From Ruminococcus_C sp963590855 (GTDB lineage Bacteria; Bacillota; Clostridia; Oscillospirales; Ruminococcaceae): a stretch of 64,000 nt of DNA. The stretch is taken from NCBI GenBank assembly GCA_963590855.1, contig CAVAQT010000008.1:1-64000 (forward strand), in the 5' to 3' direction. The notes under the pieces were generated by a model that was not told where the DNA came from, made no database searches, and worked only from the letters and a program-made list of their open reading frames with translations. A program made the translations under genes and the position numbers. Below are positions 15,104 to 24,135 of the stretch, one piece after another; within the stretch, counting starts at the first letter, position 1; every line of letters begins with the position of its first letter.

Positions 15104-15516
15104 CAGAAGTAGAAGCAGCAGTACGCCAGCTGGGAAAGGCGATTCAGGCAGATCCTCGGTATGCTGCCTATTGGAATGCCAAGGCGGATAATGATGCAGA
15201 TACAGAACTGCAAAATGACATCCAGGCTTTTAATTTCAAGAAGATGTCCTATCAGCATGAAGCGGAAAAGCTGGAAGAAAAACGCAATCCGGAAAAGATG
15301 GAAAAACTGGAACATGAAGTGCAGGAATTGTACCTGAAAATTATGGATAATCCCAACATGCGCGCATTTGAAACGGCAAAGCAGGCAATGAATGCGATGA
15401 TGCAGGAAGTGGACACGATTCTCTCCTTGTGCGCAAACGGAGAAGATCCGGATAAGTGCCATCCCGATTTGACAAATTGCACCGGGAACTGTTCCGGCTG
15501 CAGCGGCTGCCATTAA
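15100..15516 (+). CDS. YlbF/YmcA family protein (RicA-like) with cysteine-rich tail
   Basis: 138 residues, helical, charged, then a tail with six cysteines in the last 32 residues (pattern C-x8-C-x6-C-x3-C-x2-C-x2-C). The fold and the position directly after miaB match Bacillus ymcA (ricA), whose complex with RicF and RicT binds 4Fe-4S clusters and promotes mRNA maturation through RNase Y. The Bacillus proteins carry fewer tail cysteines, so cluster binding here may be self-contained; that is inference. Overlaps miaB by four bases. The gene symbol is left blank because YlbF and YmcA cannot be separated safely by eye. Confidence 0.8.
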   Translation: MTEVEAAVRQLGKAIQADPRYAAYWNAKADNDADTELQNDIQAFNFKKMSYQHEAEKLEEKRNPEKMEKLEHEVQELYLKIMDNPNMRAFETAKQAMNAMMQEVDTILSLCANGEDPDKCHPDLTNCTGNCSGCSGCH

Positions 15517-15526
15517 AATGTTTGAA

Positions 15527-15557
15527 GTAACACCGCACAAGCTCTGTGCGGTGTTAC
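15527..15557 (+). other. Perfect 13-bp intergenic hairpin (GTGCGGTG family)
   Basis: GTAACACCGCACA (15527-15539) pairs with TGTGCGGTGTTAC (15545-15557) around a 5-base loop. No T-run follows, so it may attenuate, stabilise or process the ricA-mutS message. Confidence 0.7.
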
Positions 15558-15594
15558 CTTGAAAATGTATTATGATTTTCAGAGGTGAAATCCA

Positions 15595-18219
15595 TTGAAT
15601 TTAGCAGATGTCCCAAAAGAAAAGCTGTCACCAATGATGCAGCAGTACGCAGCAACGAAGGAAAAATACAAGGATTGTATCCTGTTCTTCCGGCTGGGTG
15701 ACTTTTATGAAATGTTTTTTGAGGATGCGATCCTGGTCTCCAGAGAATTGGAACTGACGCTTACCGGAAAAGAATGCGGTTTGGAAGAACGCGCCCCGAT
15801 GTGCGGCATTCCTTATCACAGCGCAGAATTGTATTTAAAGCGCCTGGTGGACAAGGGTCATAAAATCGCAATATGCGAGCAGATGACAGACCCGGCTCTG
15901 AGCAAAGGCCTGGTAGAACGGGATGTGATCCGGATCGTCACGCCTGGCACTCTGATTGAAAGCAGTATGCTGGAGGACGACTCCAACAACTACATCTGCA
16001 CGCTGTATTACGGAAACGATGGCTCCTGCGCCCTTTGCTTTGCAGACCTGTCCACCGGTGAAATGTCGTTGACTGTACCGCAGGAAGCGGCAGACTTGTC
16101 TGTTCGTATCATGGATGTGCTCTCACGTTATATGCCGTCCGAATTGGTCATGAACAGCCAGGCACTGTCTTTAAAATCGGTTATGGATTTCATCAAGGTT
16201 CGTCTGCAATGTGCGGTTTCGCTTCGTGATGACATTTGCTTTGATCCGGTGCAAAACCGGGAACTCATTTGTCAGCAGTTCGGTGTCTCCTCACTGGATC
16301 TGCTGGGCATGACCGAGGACGGCGCAGATGTCAGTGCTGTCTGCGGCATGCTGGACTATATCCGGGAAACCCAAAAGCGCAATATCGCCCGGTTCGTCTC
16401 CATTGAAGTTGCAGACAGCGCATCTGCAATGGGTCTGGATCTCAACGCCAGACGCAATCTGGAACTGACAGAGACGATCCGGAACAAGGAACGAAAAGGT
16501 TCACTGCTGTGGCTGCTGGATGATGCCAGAACGGCAATGGGAAAGCGTCTTTTAAAGACCTGGATCGAACAGCCTCTGGTGCAGCCGGTAAAAATCATGG
16601 CACGATTAGATGCAGTCGGTGCATTTGTGAAGAAGAGCATCGTCTTGATGGAAGTGCGCGACTTGCTGGATCATGTCTATGATTTAGAGCGTCTTATGAC
16701 GCGGGTGATCTATCAGAAGGCAACACCGCGTGACTTGAAGTCTCTTTCCATGACGGCACAGCAGCTTCCCGAATTGAAGATGCAGCTGCAAAAACTGGCA
16801 GGGGATTCCCGTCTGCTTTCCACATTGGAGCAGCAGATCTCTCCGTTGGAGCGTGTCACAAACCTGGTAGAAAATGCAATTGTAGATGATCCGCCGATGA
16901 CCCTGAAAGACGGCGGCGTCATTCGTGACGGCTTCCACGAAGAACTGGATCGCCAGCGCCGTATTATGAACGGCGGTACGCAGATCATCGATGAGATTCT
17001 GCAAAGAGAACGGGAACGTACCGGCATAAAAGGCCTAAAGATCGGCTACAATCGTGTTTTCGGTTACTACCTGGAAGTAACACGTTCTTACTACGATCTT
17101 GTGCCGTCAGATTATATCCGGAAGCAGACACTTGCAAACAGCGAGCGTTTCATTACAGAAGAACTGAAAAATGTAGAAAATGAGATACTTGGTGCAAAGG
17201 ATCGTGTCCTGCGGTTGGAAGAAGGCATTTTCTCTGAGGTGCGCGACTGTCTGGCGGCAATGCTGAAAAAAGTGCAGGAAACTGCTGCTGCTGTGGCACA
17301 GGTGGACGTGCTCGCTTCTTTTGCAAATGTGGCGATCGAAAATGATTACACCAAACCTGAAATCGCTGTGGACGGGAGCATTCAGATCACAGGCGGCCGT
17401 CACCCGGTAGTGGAGCGCATGCTGACCGAGGAAATGTTTGTCCCGAATGATACCTACTTGGATACCAAGGCACAGCGAATGCTGATGATTACCGGGCCGA
17501 ATATGGCAGGTAAATCCACCTATATGCGTCAGGTTGCTTTGATTACATTGATGGCACAGATCGGTTCGTTTGTTCCGGCTGAATATGCAAAAATCTCGGT
17601 GGTAGATAAGATCTTTACCCGCATCGGTGCTTCTGATGATCTGACTGCCGGACAGAGTACCTTCATGGTGGAGATGAAGGAAGTTTCCGATATTCTGAAC
17701 TATGCCACCAAAAACAGCCTGGTAATCTTGGACGAAGTGGGACGTGGCACTTCAACCCTGGACGGCGTCAGCATCGCCCGTGCAGTTGCAGAATATATCA
17801 GCGGCAGAAAGATCGGCTGCAAAACGCTGTTTGCCACCCATTATCACGAATTGCTGGATCTGGAGCAGGAGATTGACGGCGTAAAAAATTACAGCATTGC
17901 CGTGAAAAAACATGGGGATTCCATTCGCTTTCTGCGAAAGATCGTTCCCGGCGGCGTGGATGACAGTTATGGCATTGCAGTAGCCAAGCTTGCCGGACTG
18001 CCGGATCAGGTGGTGAAACGCGCAAAGCAGCTCCTTTCCGAAATGGAGGCACAGGCGGTATCCAATCTGCCGAATCATACGGCACAAAATGGTCAGATCA
18101 GCTTTGCGGCAATGCAGCAGGAAAGGGTCATTACAACATTGCAGAAAACGCATCTGGCTGAACTGAGCGATGCAGAATGCCGGGAACTGCTGGCAGATCT
18201 TACAGCAATGTTAAACTAA
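15595..18219 (+). CDS. mutS: DNA mismatch repair protein MutS
   Basis: 874 residues from TTG 15595, with AGAGGTG eight bases upstream; this start aligns with the usual N terminus. The mismatch-binding domain near the start contains CILFFRLGDFYEMFFEDA, which includes the Phe-x-Glu reading wedge (FYEMFFED). Core and lever domains follow; Walker A GPNMAGKST is at about 634-642, with LDEVGRGTSTLDG (Walker B and signature) and FATHYHEL after it. The protein recognises mismatches as a dimer and recruits MutL, encoded next. Part of the miaB-led run although a hairpin separates it from ricA. Confidence 0.97.
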   Translation: MNLADVPKEKLSPMMQQYAATKEKYKDCILFFRLGDFYEMFFEDAILVSRELELTLTGKECGLEERAPMCGIPYHSAELYLKRLVDKGHKIAICEQMTDPALSKGLVERDVIRIVTPGTLIESSMLEDDSNNYICTLYYGNDGSCALCFADLSTGEMSLTVPQEAADLSVRIMDVLSRYMPSELVMNSQALSLKSVMDFIKVRLQCAVSLRDDICFDPVQNRELICQQFGVSSLDLLGMTEDGADVSAVCGMLDYIRETQKRNIARFVSIEVADSASAMGLDLNARRNLELTETIRNKERKGSLLWLLDDARTAMGKRLLKTWIEQPLVQPVKIMARLDAVGAFVKKSIVLMEVRDLLDHVYDLERLMTRVIYQKATPRDLKSLSMTAQQLPELKMQLQKLAGDSRLLSTLEQQISPLERVTNLVENAIVDDPPMTLKDGGVIRDGFHEELDRQRRIMNGGTQIIDEILQRERERTGIKGLKIGYNRVFGYYLEVTRSYYDLVPSDYIRKQTLANSERFITEELKNVENEILGAKDRVLRLEEGIFSEVRDCLAAMLKKVQETAAAVAQVDVLASFANVAIENDYTKPEIAVDGSIQITGGRHPVVERMLTEEMFVPNDTYLDTKAQRMLMITGPNMAGKSTYMRQVALITLMAQIGSFVPAEYAKISVVDKIFTRIGASDDLTAGQSTFMVEMKEVSDILNYATKNSLVILDEVGRGTSTLDGVSIARAVAEYISGRKIGCKTLFATHYHELLDLEQEIDGVKNYSIAVKKHGDSIRFLRKIVPGGVDDSYGIAVAKLAGLPDQVVKRAKQLLSEMEAQAVSNLPNHTAQNGQISFAAMQQERVITTLQKTHLAELSDAECRELLADLTAMLN

Positions 18220-18220
18220 A

Positions 18221-18260
18221 AGAGCGCGAAAAGCTCTGTGGACTGCGGCGAATTTGCCGC
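18221..18260 (+). other. Two small hairpins between mutS and mutL
   Basis: AGAGC (18221-18225)/GCTCT (18233-18237) and GCGGC (18245-18249)/GCCGC (18256-18260). No T-run. The second ends seven bases before the mutL ribosome binding site. Confidence 0.4.
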
Positions 18261-18280
18261 TTAGAAAGAAGGTGTTTGTC

Positions 18281-20260
18281 ATGCCGCACATTACAGTTTT
18301 GCGAAAAGAAATCTCTGAATTGATTGCGGCCGGTGAGGTGATTGAGCGTCCCTCTTCTGTAATCAAGGAAGTTGTGGAGAACGCCATTGATGCCGGCGCA
18401 AAACATATTACCGTAGAGATCCAGCATGGCGGAACAACCTATATGCGTATTGTGGACGACGGCTGCGGCATGGCAGCAGAAGAAGTACCGACTGCCTTCC
18501 TGCGGCATGCCACCAGCAAAATATCAGATAAGGCAGACTTGGATCACATTTTTACACTGGGCTTTCGCGGCGAGGCGCTTGCTTCCATTGCAGCGGTCGC
18601 AAAAGTCACAGTGCTGACCAAGCGAAAGGAAGACGAATACGGTACAAGCTATCATATTTCAGGCGGAGTTGCTGAAGCGCCGGAACAAACCGGATGCCCG
18701 GATGGAACGACGCTTTTGATCCGGGATCTGTTTTATAATGTCCCGGTGCGGCAGAAGTTCATGAAACGGGATGTTACAGAAGCCAATGCGGTGAGTCAGA
18801 TCGTACAGAAGATTGCCTTGTCTCATCCGGAAATTGCGTTCCGGATGATCCGCGATAATCGTACAGAATTTCGCACGGACGGCAGCGGCGATCTTTACAC
18901 GGCGATCTACTCCATTCTCGGAAAAGAATTTGCACATGACCTGATTCCCGTTTCTTATGAGGATGGCATGCACCAGGTCACCGGATTTGTGGGGAAGCCG
19001 CTCTATTCTCGTTCCAATCGGTCGTTTCAAAACTTTTTCATCAATGGAAGATATGTTCGCTCCAGACAGTGCAGCGTCGCCCTGGAAAATGCCTATCAGA
19101 ATTTGATTATGGTCGGAAAATTCCCGACCTGTGTTTTGATGCTGCAAGTTCCACCGGAACATGTAGATGTCAATATCCATCCTGCCAAAGCGGAGGTGCG
19201 CTTTTCAGATGAAAAATCGGTGATGGACAGCTTGTTCTTCGCGGTAAAAAATGCACTGATGAACAACGGCTTGATCTACGAGTTTCAGATGGATCATGTC
19301 CCGCAGCGGGACTGGACAGCGCAGCCGGAAGTACAGCAGGAATTTGTACAGCCGGCTATTCCGGAAACAGATGCAGTATCTGAGCCGGAGGTGCTTCTTC
19401 CGCCCGCGGTTTCAACAGCAACAGCAAGGGAAAAGGAGATCGTTTCACCCTTGGTGCGTACAGCTCCGGCGGCAATCGCAGTGCAGCACGCAGTTCCACC
19501 TGAGATACCAGAACTCGTGCAGAGGGCGGAAAATCCGGAAGCGAGTCCAAAGACAGTTCCGGATTCATCGCCGATCGCGGAACTCCCGGAGAAAAAATAT
19601 ACATTCCTCAGCGATAAGTCGTTTTCGGAGAGACCGGCGCCAGTCCCTGAAACGCAGCTTCCCCAATTACCGGAAAAGCCAAAGACAAGAATCCGCGTGA
19701 TCGGAGAGATCTTTGAGAATTATATCATTGCAGAAGCCTCAGACAGAGAGGAACTGCTGATTTTTGACAAGCATGCAGCACATGAGCGCGTCATATTTGA
19801 ACAGCTGAAATCCGGTGCTGCAAAGCAAACCAGTCAGATGCTGCTGCGCCCGAGCGAAACGCTGCTTTCGATGGAAGAGTTTTCAGCGGTTCAGGAAAAC
19901 CTGCCGCGCCTGTCAGAGATGGGCTTTACCTTTGATTGCAGTACCCCGCCGCGGCTTCGCGCATCCGCTGTGCCGTCTTTTGTGCTTCCTTTGAATATTG
20001 ACGAGGTGGTAACGGAGATCGCACATAATCTGGTGTTAGGGAAACGTGATCCGCAGGTGCACACGTTTAATGACACACTGCATACCATCGCATGCAAATC
20101 TGCAATCCGTTCCGGAGATCATTCTACGATCCAGGAATTGCAGAAATTAGCACAGCAGGTATGGGACGATGAACATATCCGGCACTGTCCGCATGGGAGA
20201 CCGGTGATGTTTGTCATTCGCAAGTATGATCTGGAAAAACAATTTCGTCGAAAGGTATAA
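18281..20260 (+). CDS. mutL: DNA mismatch repair protein MutL
   Basis: 659 residues from ATG 18281, preceded by GAAGAAGGTG; an in-frame upstream codon at 18254 would add nine residues not normal for MutL. The N-terminal GHKL ATPase shows ELIAAGEVIERPSSV, ENAIDAGA, DDGCGM and GFRGEALASI. A Pro/Glu-rich linker (about 365-470) leads to the C-terminal dimerisation domain, which contains FDKHAAHERV, matching the DQHAxHER-type endonuclease metal site, and CPHGRP near the end. It therefore should nick DNA itself, as in bacteria without MutH. Six bases separate it from miaA. Confidence 0.96.
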   Translation: MPHITVLRKEISELIAAGEVIERPSSVIKEVVENAIDAGAKHITVEIQHGGTTYMRIVDDGCGMAAEEVPTAFLRHATSKISDKADLDHIFTLGFRGEALASIAAVAKVTVLTKRKEDEYGTSYHISGGVAEAPEQTGCPDGTTLLIRDLFYNVPVRQKFMKRDVTEANAVSQIVQKIALSHPEIAFRMIRDNRTEFRTDGSGDLYTAIYSILGKEFAHDLIPVSYEDGMHQVTGFVGKPLYSRSNRSFQNFFINGRYVRSRQCSVALENAYQNLIMVGKFPTCVLMLQVPPEHVDVNIHPAKAEVRFSDEKSVMDSLFFAVKNALMNNGLIYEFQMDHVPQRDWTAQPEVQQEFVQPAIPETDAVSEPEVLLPPAVSTATAREKEIVSPLVRTAPAAIAVQHAVPPEIPELVQRAENPEASPKTVPDSSPIAELPEKKYTFLSDKSFSERPAPVPETQLPQLPEKPKTRIRVIGEIFENYIIAEASDREELLIFDKHAAHERVIFEQLKSGAAKQTSQMLLRPSETLLSMEEFSAVQENLPRLSEMGFTFDCSTPPRLRASAVPSFVLPLNIDEVVTEIAHNLVLGKRDPQVHTFNDTLHTIACKSAIRSGDHSTIQELQKLAQQVWDDEHIRHCPHGRPVMFVIRKYDLEKQFRRKV

Positions 20261-20265
20261 AGTTT

Positions 20266-21228
20266 ATGGGTGAAGCAAAGAAAATACCTGTGCTTGCAAT
20301 TGTCGGCCCGACTGCTTCCGGAAAAACCGCATTGGGTGTCATGCTGGCAAAACAATATCACGGAGAAATTGTTTCGGCAGACTCCATGCAGATCTATCAG
20401 GGATTGGATATTGCAACGGCAAAGCCGTCACCGGAAGAGCAGGAGGGAATACCGCATCATTTGATCGGCTGTGTCCCGATGGATGTTTCGTTTAGCGTTG
20501 CTGATTATCTGGCGCTGGCAAAGCCGCTGATCGCCGATATCCATCGTCGCGATCGTTTGCCCATCATTGTCGGCGGAACAGGACTTTACGTTTCCTCATT
20601 GCTTTCCAATGTACAGCTTGCCCCCACCAAACAAGATCCTGCACTGCGGGAACAGCTGAAAGCTTACGCCGTACAGCACGGAAATGACGCGCTGCATGCA
20701 AAGCTGGTGCAGCTGGATCCACAGGCGGCTGCGGAAATCCACCCCAATAATCTTGTTCGTGTGATCCGGGCACTGGAGGTATGCATGCTTACTGGCAAAA
20801 CTTTCAGCGAATGCAAAGCAGAAAGCCACCAGCTCCCCAGTCCGTATCAGTCTTTGCAGATCGGATTGACTTATCCGCGGGATGTGTTGTATGAACGCAT
20901 CAACGAGAGAGTGGATCTGATGGTACAGCAGGGAATGGTAGAAGAAGCCTATGCGGTGTACCAGAACGAAGCACTCCGAACGGCCTATCACGCGATTGGA
21001 TACAAGGAACTGATTCCATATTTTAAAAATGAAGAAACATTGCAGACATGTATCGACAAAATCAAACAAGAAACACGCAGATATGCCAAAAGACAATTGA
21101 CGTGGTTTCGCAAAAACGAGCATATACAGTGGATTATTTTAGACAAATTTGACAAGAAACCAGAAATTTTGGAAAAGTGTCAAAAAATTATAGCCAAGTC
21201 CGGCGAAATGTGCTATAATATAGATTGA
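20266..21228 (+). CDS. miaA: tRNA dimethylallyltransferase
   Basis: 320 residues. MiaA transfers the dimethylallyl group from DMAPP to A37 of tRNAs, the step before MiaB (13703). P-loop GPTASGKT lies at residues 14-21 and is followed by SADSMQIYQGLDIATAKPS, VGGTGLYVSSLL and YAKRQLTWFRK, all family hallmarks. The DMAPP it uses comes from the isoprenoid pathway served by dxr and ispG further along. The start is five bases after mutL. A promoter for hfq is embedded in its last codons. Confidence 0.96.
   Translation: MGEAKKIPVLAIVGPTASGKTALGVMLAKQYHGEIVSADSMQIYQGLDIATAKPSPEEQEGIPHHLIGCVPMDVSFSVADYLALAKPLIADIHRRDRLPIIVGGTGLYVSSLLSNVQLAPTKQDPALREQLKAYAVQHGNDALHAKLVQLDPQAAAEIHPNNLVRVIRALEVCMLTGKTFSECKAESHQLPSPYQSLQIGLTYPRDVLYERINERVDLMVQQGMVEEAYAVYQNEALRTAYHAIGYKELIPYFKNEETLQTCIDKIKQETRRYAKRQLTWFRKNEHIQWIILDKFDKKPEILEKCQKIIAKSGEMCYNID
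21191..21219 (+). promoter_or_regulatory. Promoter for hfq inside the miaA 3' end
   Basis: Extended -10 TGCTATAAT (TATAAT 21214-21219) with a poor -35, TAGCCA (21191-21196), at 17-base spacing. It lets hfq be expressed apart from miaA. Confidence 0.65.
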
Positions 21229-21291
21229 GCTTTTATAGACAAAGAGAAAAGCCAGGAACAAACTCTGCTTTTGCGGAAAAGGAGTATGACA

Positions 21292-21528
21292 ATGAATAAA
21301 CTTATGAATTTGCAGGATGTATTTTTAAACCAGGCGCGGAAAGAACGCTTAAATGTTACGATCTTTCTGACAAACGGCTTCCAGTTCAAAGGCATCGTCA
21401 AAGGGTTTGACAGCTACATTGTGATTTTGGAGTGCGAAGGGAAACAGAACCTGGTGTATAAGCATGCGATTTCTACGATCATTCCTGCGCATCCCATTTC
21501 CATTTTAGAGGAAGATGAAATGCTTTGA
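21292..21528 (+). CDS. hfq: RNA chaperone Hfq
   Basis: 78 residues from ATG 21292, seven bases after AAAAGGAG; ATG 21286 is too close to that site. The Sm1 motif is NLQDVFLNQARKERLNVTIF with the conserved NGFQFKGIVKGFDSYIVIL, and Sm2 is QNLVYKHAISTIIP, containing the YKHA motif of the proximal RNA-binding face. Forms a hexameric ring that pairs small RNAs with mRNAs. The miaA-hfq order is common across bacteria. Its presence is relevant to the noncoding RNAs proposed in this window, but no link can be shown from sequence. Confidence 0.96.
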   Translation: MNKLMNLQDVFLNQARKERLNVTIFLTNGFQFKGIVKGFDSYIVILECEGKQNLVYKHAISTIIPAHPISILEEDEML

Positions 21529-21576
21529 GAAAATCTGAAGAAGAAAACATTGTTCTGTTTGTGAGGTAGCCAGAAA

Positions 21577-22848
21577 ATGAATTCCAGCAATAAAATGAAT
21601 AATGTTCTGCTTGTGTTGCTTTCGGCTTCTGTGATTGCAACGATCGGTACGATTTTTTATCACTTCGTGGACACTAGCTATGAGACAGAAACGGCAATTC
21701 GTGCAACAGCAGATGAGTCTAAGTTTTTTGAAGGCGTCTACGTTCGCGATGAAAAAGTGCTGACATACGGAGGAACTGGCGCAGTTAGCTACCAGGTTCC
21801 GGACGGCGGCAAGATCGCGGTAAATGATGTGATCGCAGAAATATACCCCGATGAAAGTGCTATTGAAAAAGAACAGCAGATCAGCGCGCTGCAGGCAAAG
21901 TTAGACGTGCTGGAACGCATTTCAAATCCGGGTACTCTGGAACAGGCGCAGCCGGCTGACCTGTCGCGCCAGATTTCTCAGTATTACGAAAAGATCGTGC
22001 AGTGCCGCGACAAAGGAAGCCTGGATGATATGACCGCTGCCCAGCAGCAGTTTGTGGAGTCCTACAGTACCTATCAGATTGTCATCAGCAAGGGCGCTGT
22101 TTCCTTTGCGCAGCAGATCTCGGATCTGACATCGCAGATTCAGACCTTGCAAAGTGAGCAGGAAACGCCGATCGATACGGTGACTTCAGACAGCTCTGCT
22201 TATTTTGTCAGTCATACCGACGGCCTTGAATCCACCCTGACGGCGGAAAAGCTTTCTGAGATTACACCAGACCAAGTTCAGCAGGTTATTCAGGACAGCA
22301 AAGACAAACAAAATGAAACCAACCCTAATATCGTTGGAAAGTCTATTGCACAGTACGGATGGTATATGCTGGGAATCATCGACAATAAAGACCAGAAATA
22401 TCAGGTTGGAGATGCCGTAAAGATTCGGCTTATGACCTCTTCTGCGACTGCGGATGCAACTATCCAGGAACTGCGCAACACCAATGAAGACGGCAAAGTC
22501 ATGGTCGTTCTTTACAGCGACATGCTGACTTCCGATTTTGTGCAGAACCGCACGGAAGATGTTGAAATGGTTTTAGGGGAATATAAGGGAATCAAGGTAC
22601 CTCGAAATGCGATTCGTTTCAAAGACATAGAAGAAACTGTTACTGACGAAGAAACCGGCGAGAAAAAAACGGAAACCGTAAACTGCCGGGGCGTTTATGT
22701 ACAGGATGGCGAAAAGATTGAATTTCGTCGCTTGGATGTGGTTTATGAAGGAAGCGATTATGTTCTTTCAAAACTGAATGCTGGCGATGGGTATTTAATG
22801 CTTTATGATTCCATAATTGTAGAAGGGATTGATGCAAATGGAAACTAA
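21577..22848 (+). CDS. HlyD-like membrane-anchored protein in the division cluster
   Basis: 423 residues. One N-terminal membrane segment (about 9-31) places the rest outside the cell. A lipoyl/barrel-sandwich-like half motif (VYVRDEKVLTYGGTGAVSYQVPDGGKIAVNDVIAEIYPDES, about 51-92, quoted in parts) is followed by a predicted coiled-coil stretch (about 92-190) and a second beta-rich part (about 260-420). This is the architecture of HlyD/RND adaptor subunits, but no transporter gene is nearby. Its place directly upstream of ylmE-sepF-ylmH-divIVA points to a division or envelope role in Clostridia. The exact function is unknown. Confidence 0.7.
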   Translation: MNSSNKMNNVLLVLLSASVIATIGTIFYHFVDTSYETETAIRATADESKFFEGVYVRDEKVLTYGGTGAVSYQVPDGGKIAVNDVIAEIYPDESAIEKEQQISALQAKLDVLERISNPGTLEQAQPADLSRQISQYYEKIVQCRDKGSLDDMTAAQQQFVESYSTYQIVISKGAVSFAQQISDLTSQIQTLQSEQETPIDTVTSDSSAYFVSHTDGLESTLTAEKLSEITPDQVQQVIQDSKDKQNETNPNIVGKSIAQYGWYMLGIIDNKDQKYQVGDAVKIRLMTSSATADATIQELRNTNEDGKVMVVLYSDMLTSDFVQNRTEDVEMVLGEYKGIKVPRNAIRFKDIEETVTDEETGEKKTETVNCRGVYVQDGEKIEFRRLDVVYEGSDYVLSKLNAGDGYLMLYDSIIVEGIDANGN

Positions 22849-23536
22849 TTTTGCTTATATCGACGAAAACTACAAACGGATCGTCGATGCCATGGAAGAA
22901 GCGAAAGCGAAATATCGTAAGCCTTCTGATGAAATTACGCTGATGGCTGTGACAAAAACAGTTGCGCCGGAAGCGGTAAATCATGCGATCGGCTGCGGTA
23001 TACATACTTTGGGCGAAAACCGCGTACAGGAATATTTGTCCAAAAAGGATTTCTATGAAAAAAATGCGAGTGTACACTTTATCGGTCATTTGCAGACCAA
23101 TAAAGTCAAGTACATCATTGAAGATATGGATCTGATCCATTCTGTTGACAGCGTGAAGCTGGCAGCAGAGATCGATCGCCATGCTGCCCGCGTCAATAAG
23201 ATTCAGGATATCCTGATTGAAGTCAATGTGGGCGGTGAAGCGTCGAAAAGCGGTGTTTCACCGGATCAGCTGGAGGATCTGTTGCAGCAGGCAGGACAGT
23301 TGTCCCATGTACATGTACGGGGACTGATGACGATCCCGCCGGTAGAGGGTGATGAAAAATTTCTTTACAAAATGCAACAACTTTATCTTGACATTTCCTC
23401 CAAAAAAATGGATAATATAGATATGGAGATTTTGTCGATGGGGATGTCGGGGGACTTTGCGACCGCAATTCGGTATGGTTCTACACTTGTCCGGATTGGG
23501 ACAGCCCTGTTTGGCGCAAGAAATTATCAAAAGTAA
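22838..23536 (+). CDS. YggS/YlmE family pyridoxal phosphate homeostasis protein
   Basis: 232 residues from ATG 22838; ATG 22832 and TTG 22829 are also in frame, all close to AGAAGGG at 22821-22827. Motifs: LMAVTKTV with the PLP-binding Lys, GENRVQEYLSKK, HFIGHLQTNKVKYI, EVNVGGEASKSGV, GLMTIPP and LSMGMSGDF.TAI, all typical of the PLPBP family. It binds PLP without known catalysis and buffers vitamin B6. In Firmicutes it sits beside sepF, as here. It overlaps the preceding gene by 11 bases. Confidence 0.93.
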   Translation: METNFAYIDENYKRIVDAMEEAKAKYRKPSDEITLMAVTKTVAPEAVNHAIGCGIHTLGENRVQEYLSKKDFYEKNASVHFIGHLQTNKVKYIIEDMDLIHSVDSVKLAAEIDRHAARVNKIQDILIEVNVGGEASKSGVSPDQLEDLLQQAGQLSHVHVRGLMTIPPVEGDEKFLYKMQQLYLDISSKKMDNIDMEILSMGMSGDFATAIRYGSTLVRIGTALFGARNYQK

Positions 23537-23640
23537 AATAACATCCGCCATCCTGATGTGTGTGATGAAAATGCACTGCTGTACCCGCACCACTCACAGC
23601 AGTACAGCAATATCAACTTGTGCGGAGAATGGAGAGTATT

Positions 23641-24126
23641 ATGAACGTATTGGATAGTCTGAAAGATTTTTTTATGCCGGCTGATGACAGCGAGCCGGAG
23701 ACCCCGAATATGACTCCGCAGGAAGAAGAACCGGCTCCGGCTCCTTCTGCTGCACCCAACTCCGGATACAGCAATTCCGGATATTCCAGAAGCGCTTCGT
23801 CATATGAAGAGCGCAAGAATGAGCGCTATGCGACAATTAAAGCAACTGCACAGTTCCAGGTCGTTCTGGTTAAGGCTTCCACATATACAGCAGATTCCAA
23901 GAAGGTTGCGGATTACCTGATGCAGAATAAAACAGTTGTTCTGAACCTGGAGGCAATTCAGGAGCCGGACAAGCGCCGGATCATCGACTTCGTTGTAGGC
24001 GCAGCTTATGCAATGCACGGCAGAATCCGTCCCATCGCAAACCAGACATTTTTGATTATTCCGCAGAATGTCGGATTTGACGGTGACAGCATTGTGGGAG
24101 AGCTGCAGGACAGCGGTCTGGTATAA
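23641..24126 (+). CDS. sepF: Cell division protein SepF
   Basis: 161 residues from ATG 23641, with ATGGAGAG upstream. The N-terminal MNVLDSLKDFFMP forms the amphipathic membrane-binding helix. A low-complexity Pro/Ser/Tyr linker (about 15-60) leads to the SepF domain (about 72-155), recognisable from VVLVKASTYTADSKKVADYL, VVLNLEAI and IIDFVVGAAYAMHGRI. SepF polymerises into rings and helps bundle and anchor FtsZ at the septum. Stands between YlmE and YlmH, as in Bacillus. Confidence 0.95.
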   Translation: MNVLDSLKDFFMPADDSEPETPNMTPQEEEPAPAPSAAPNSGYSNSGYSRSASSYEERKNERYATIKATAQFQVVLVKASTYTADSKKVADYLMQNKTVVLNLEAIQEPDKRRIIDFVVGAAYAMHGRIRPIANQTFLIIPQNVGFDGDSIVGELQDSGLV

Positions 24127-24135
24127 TTTCTGTCA

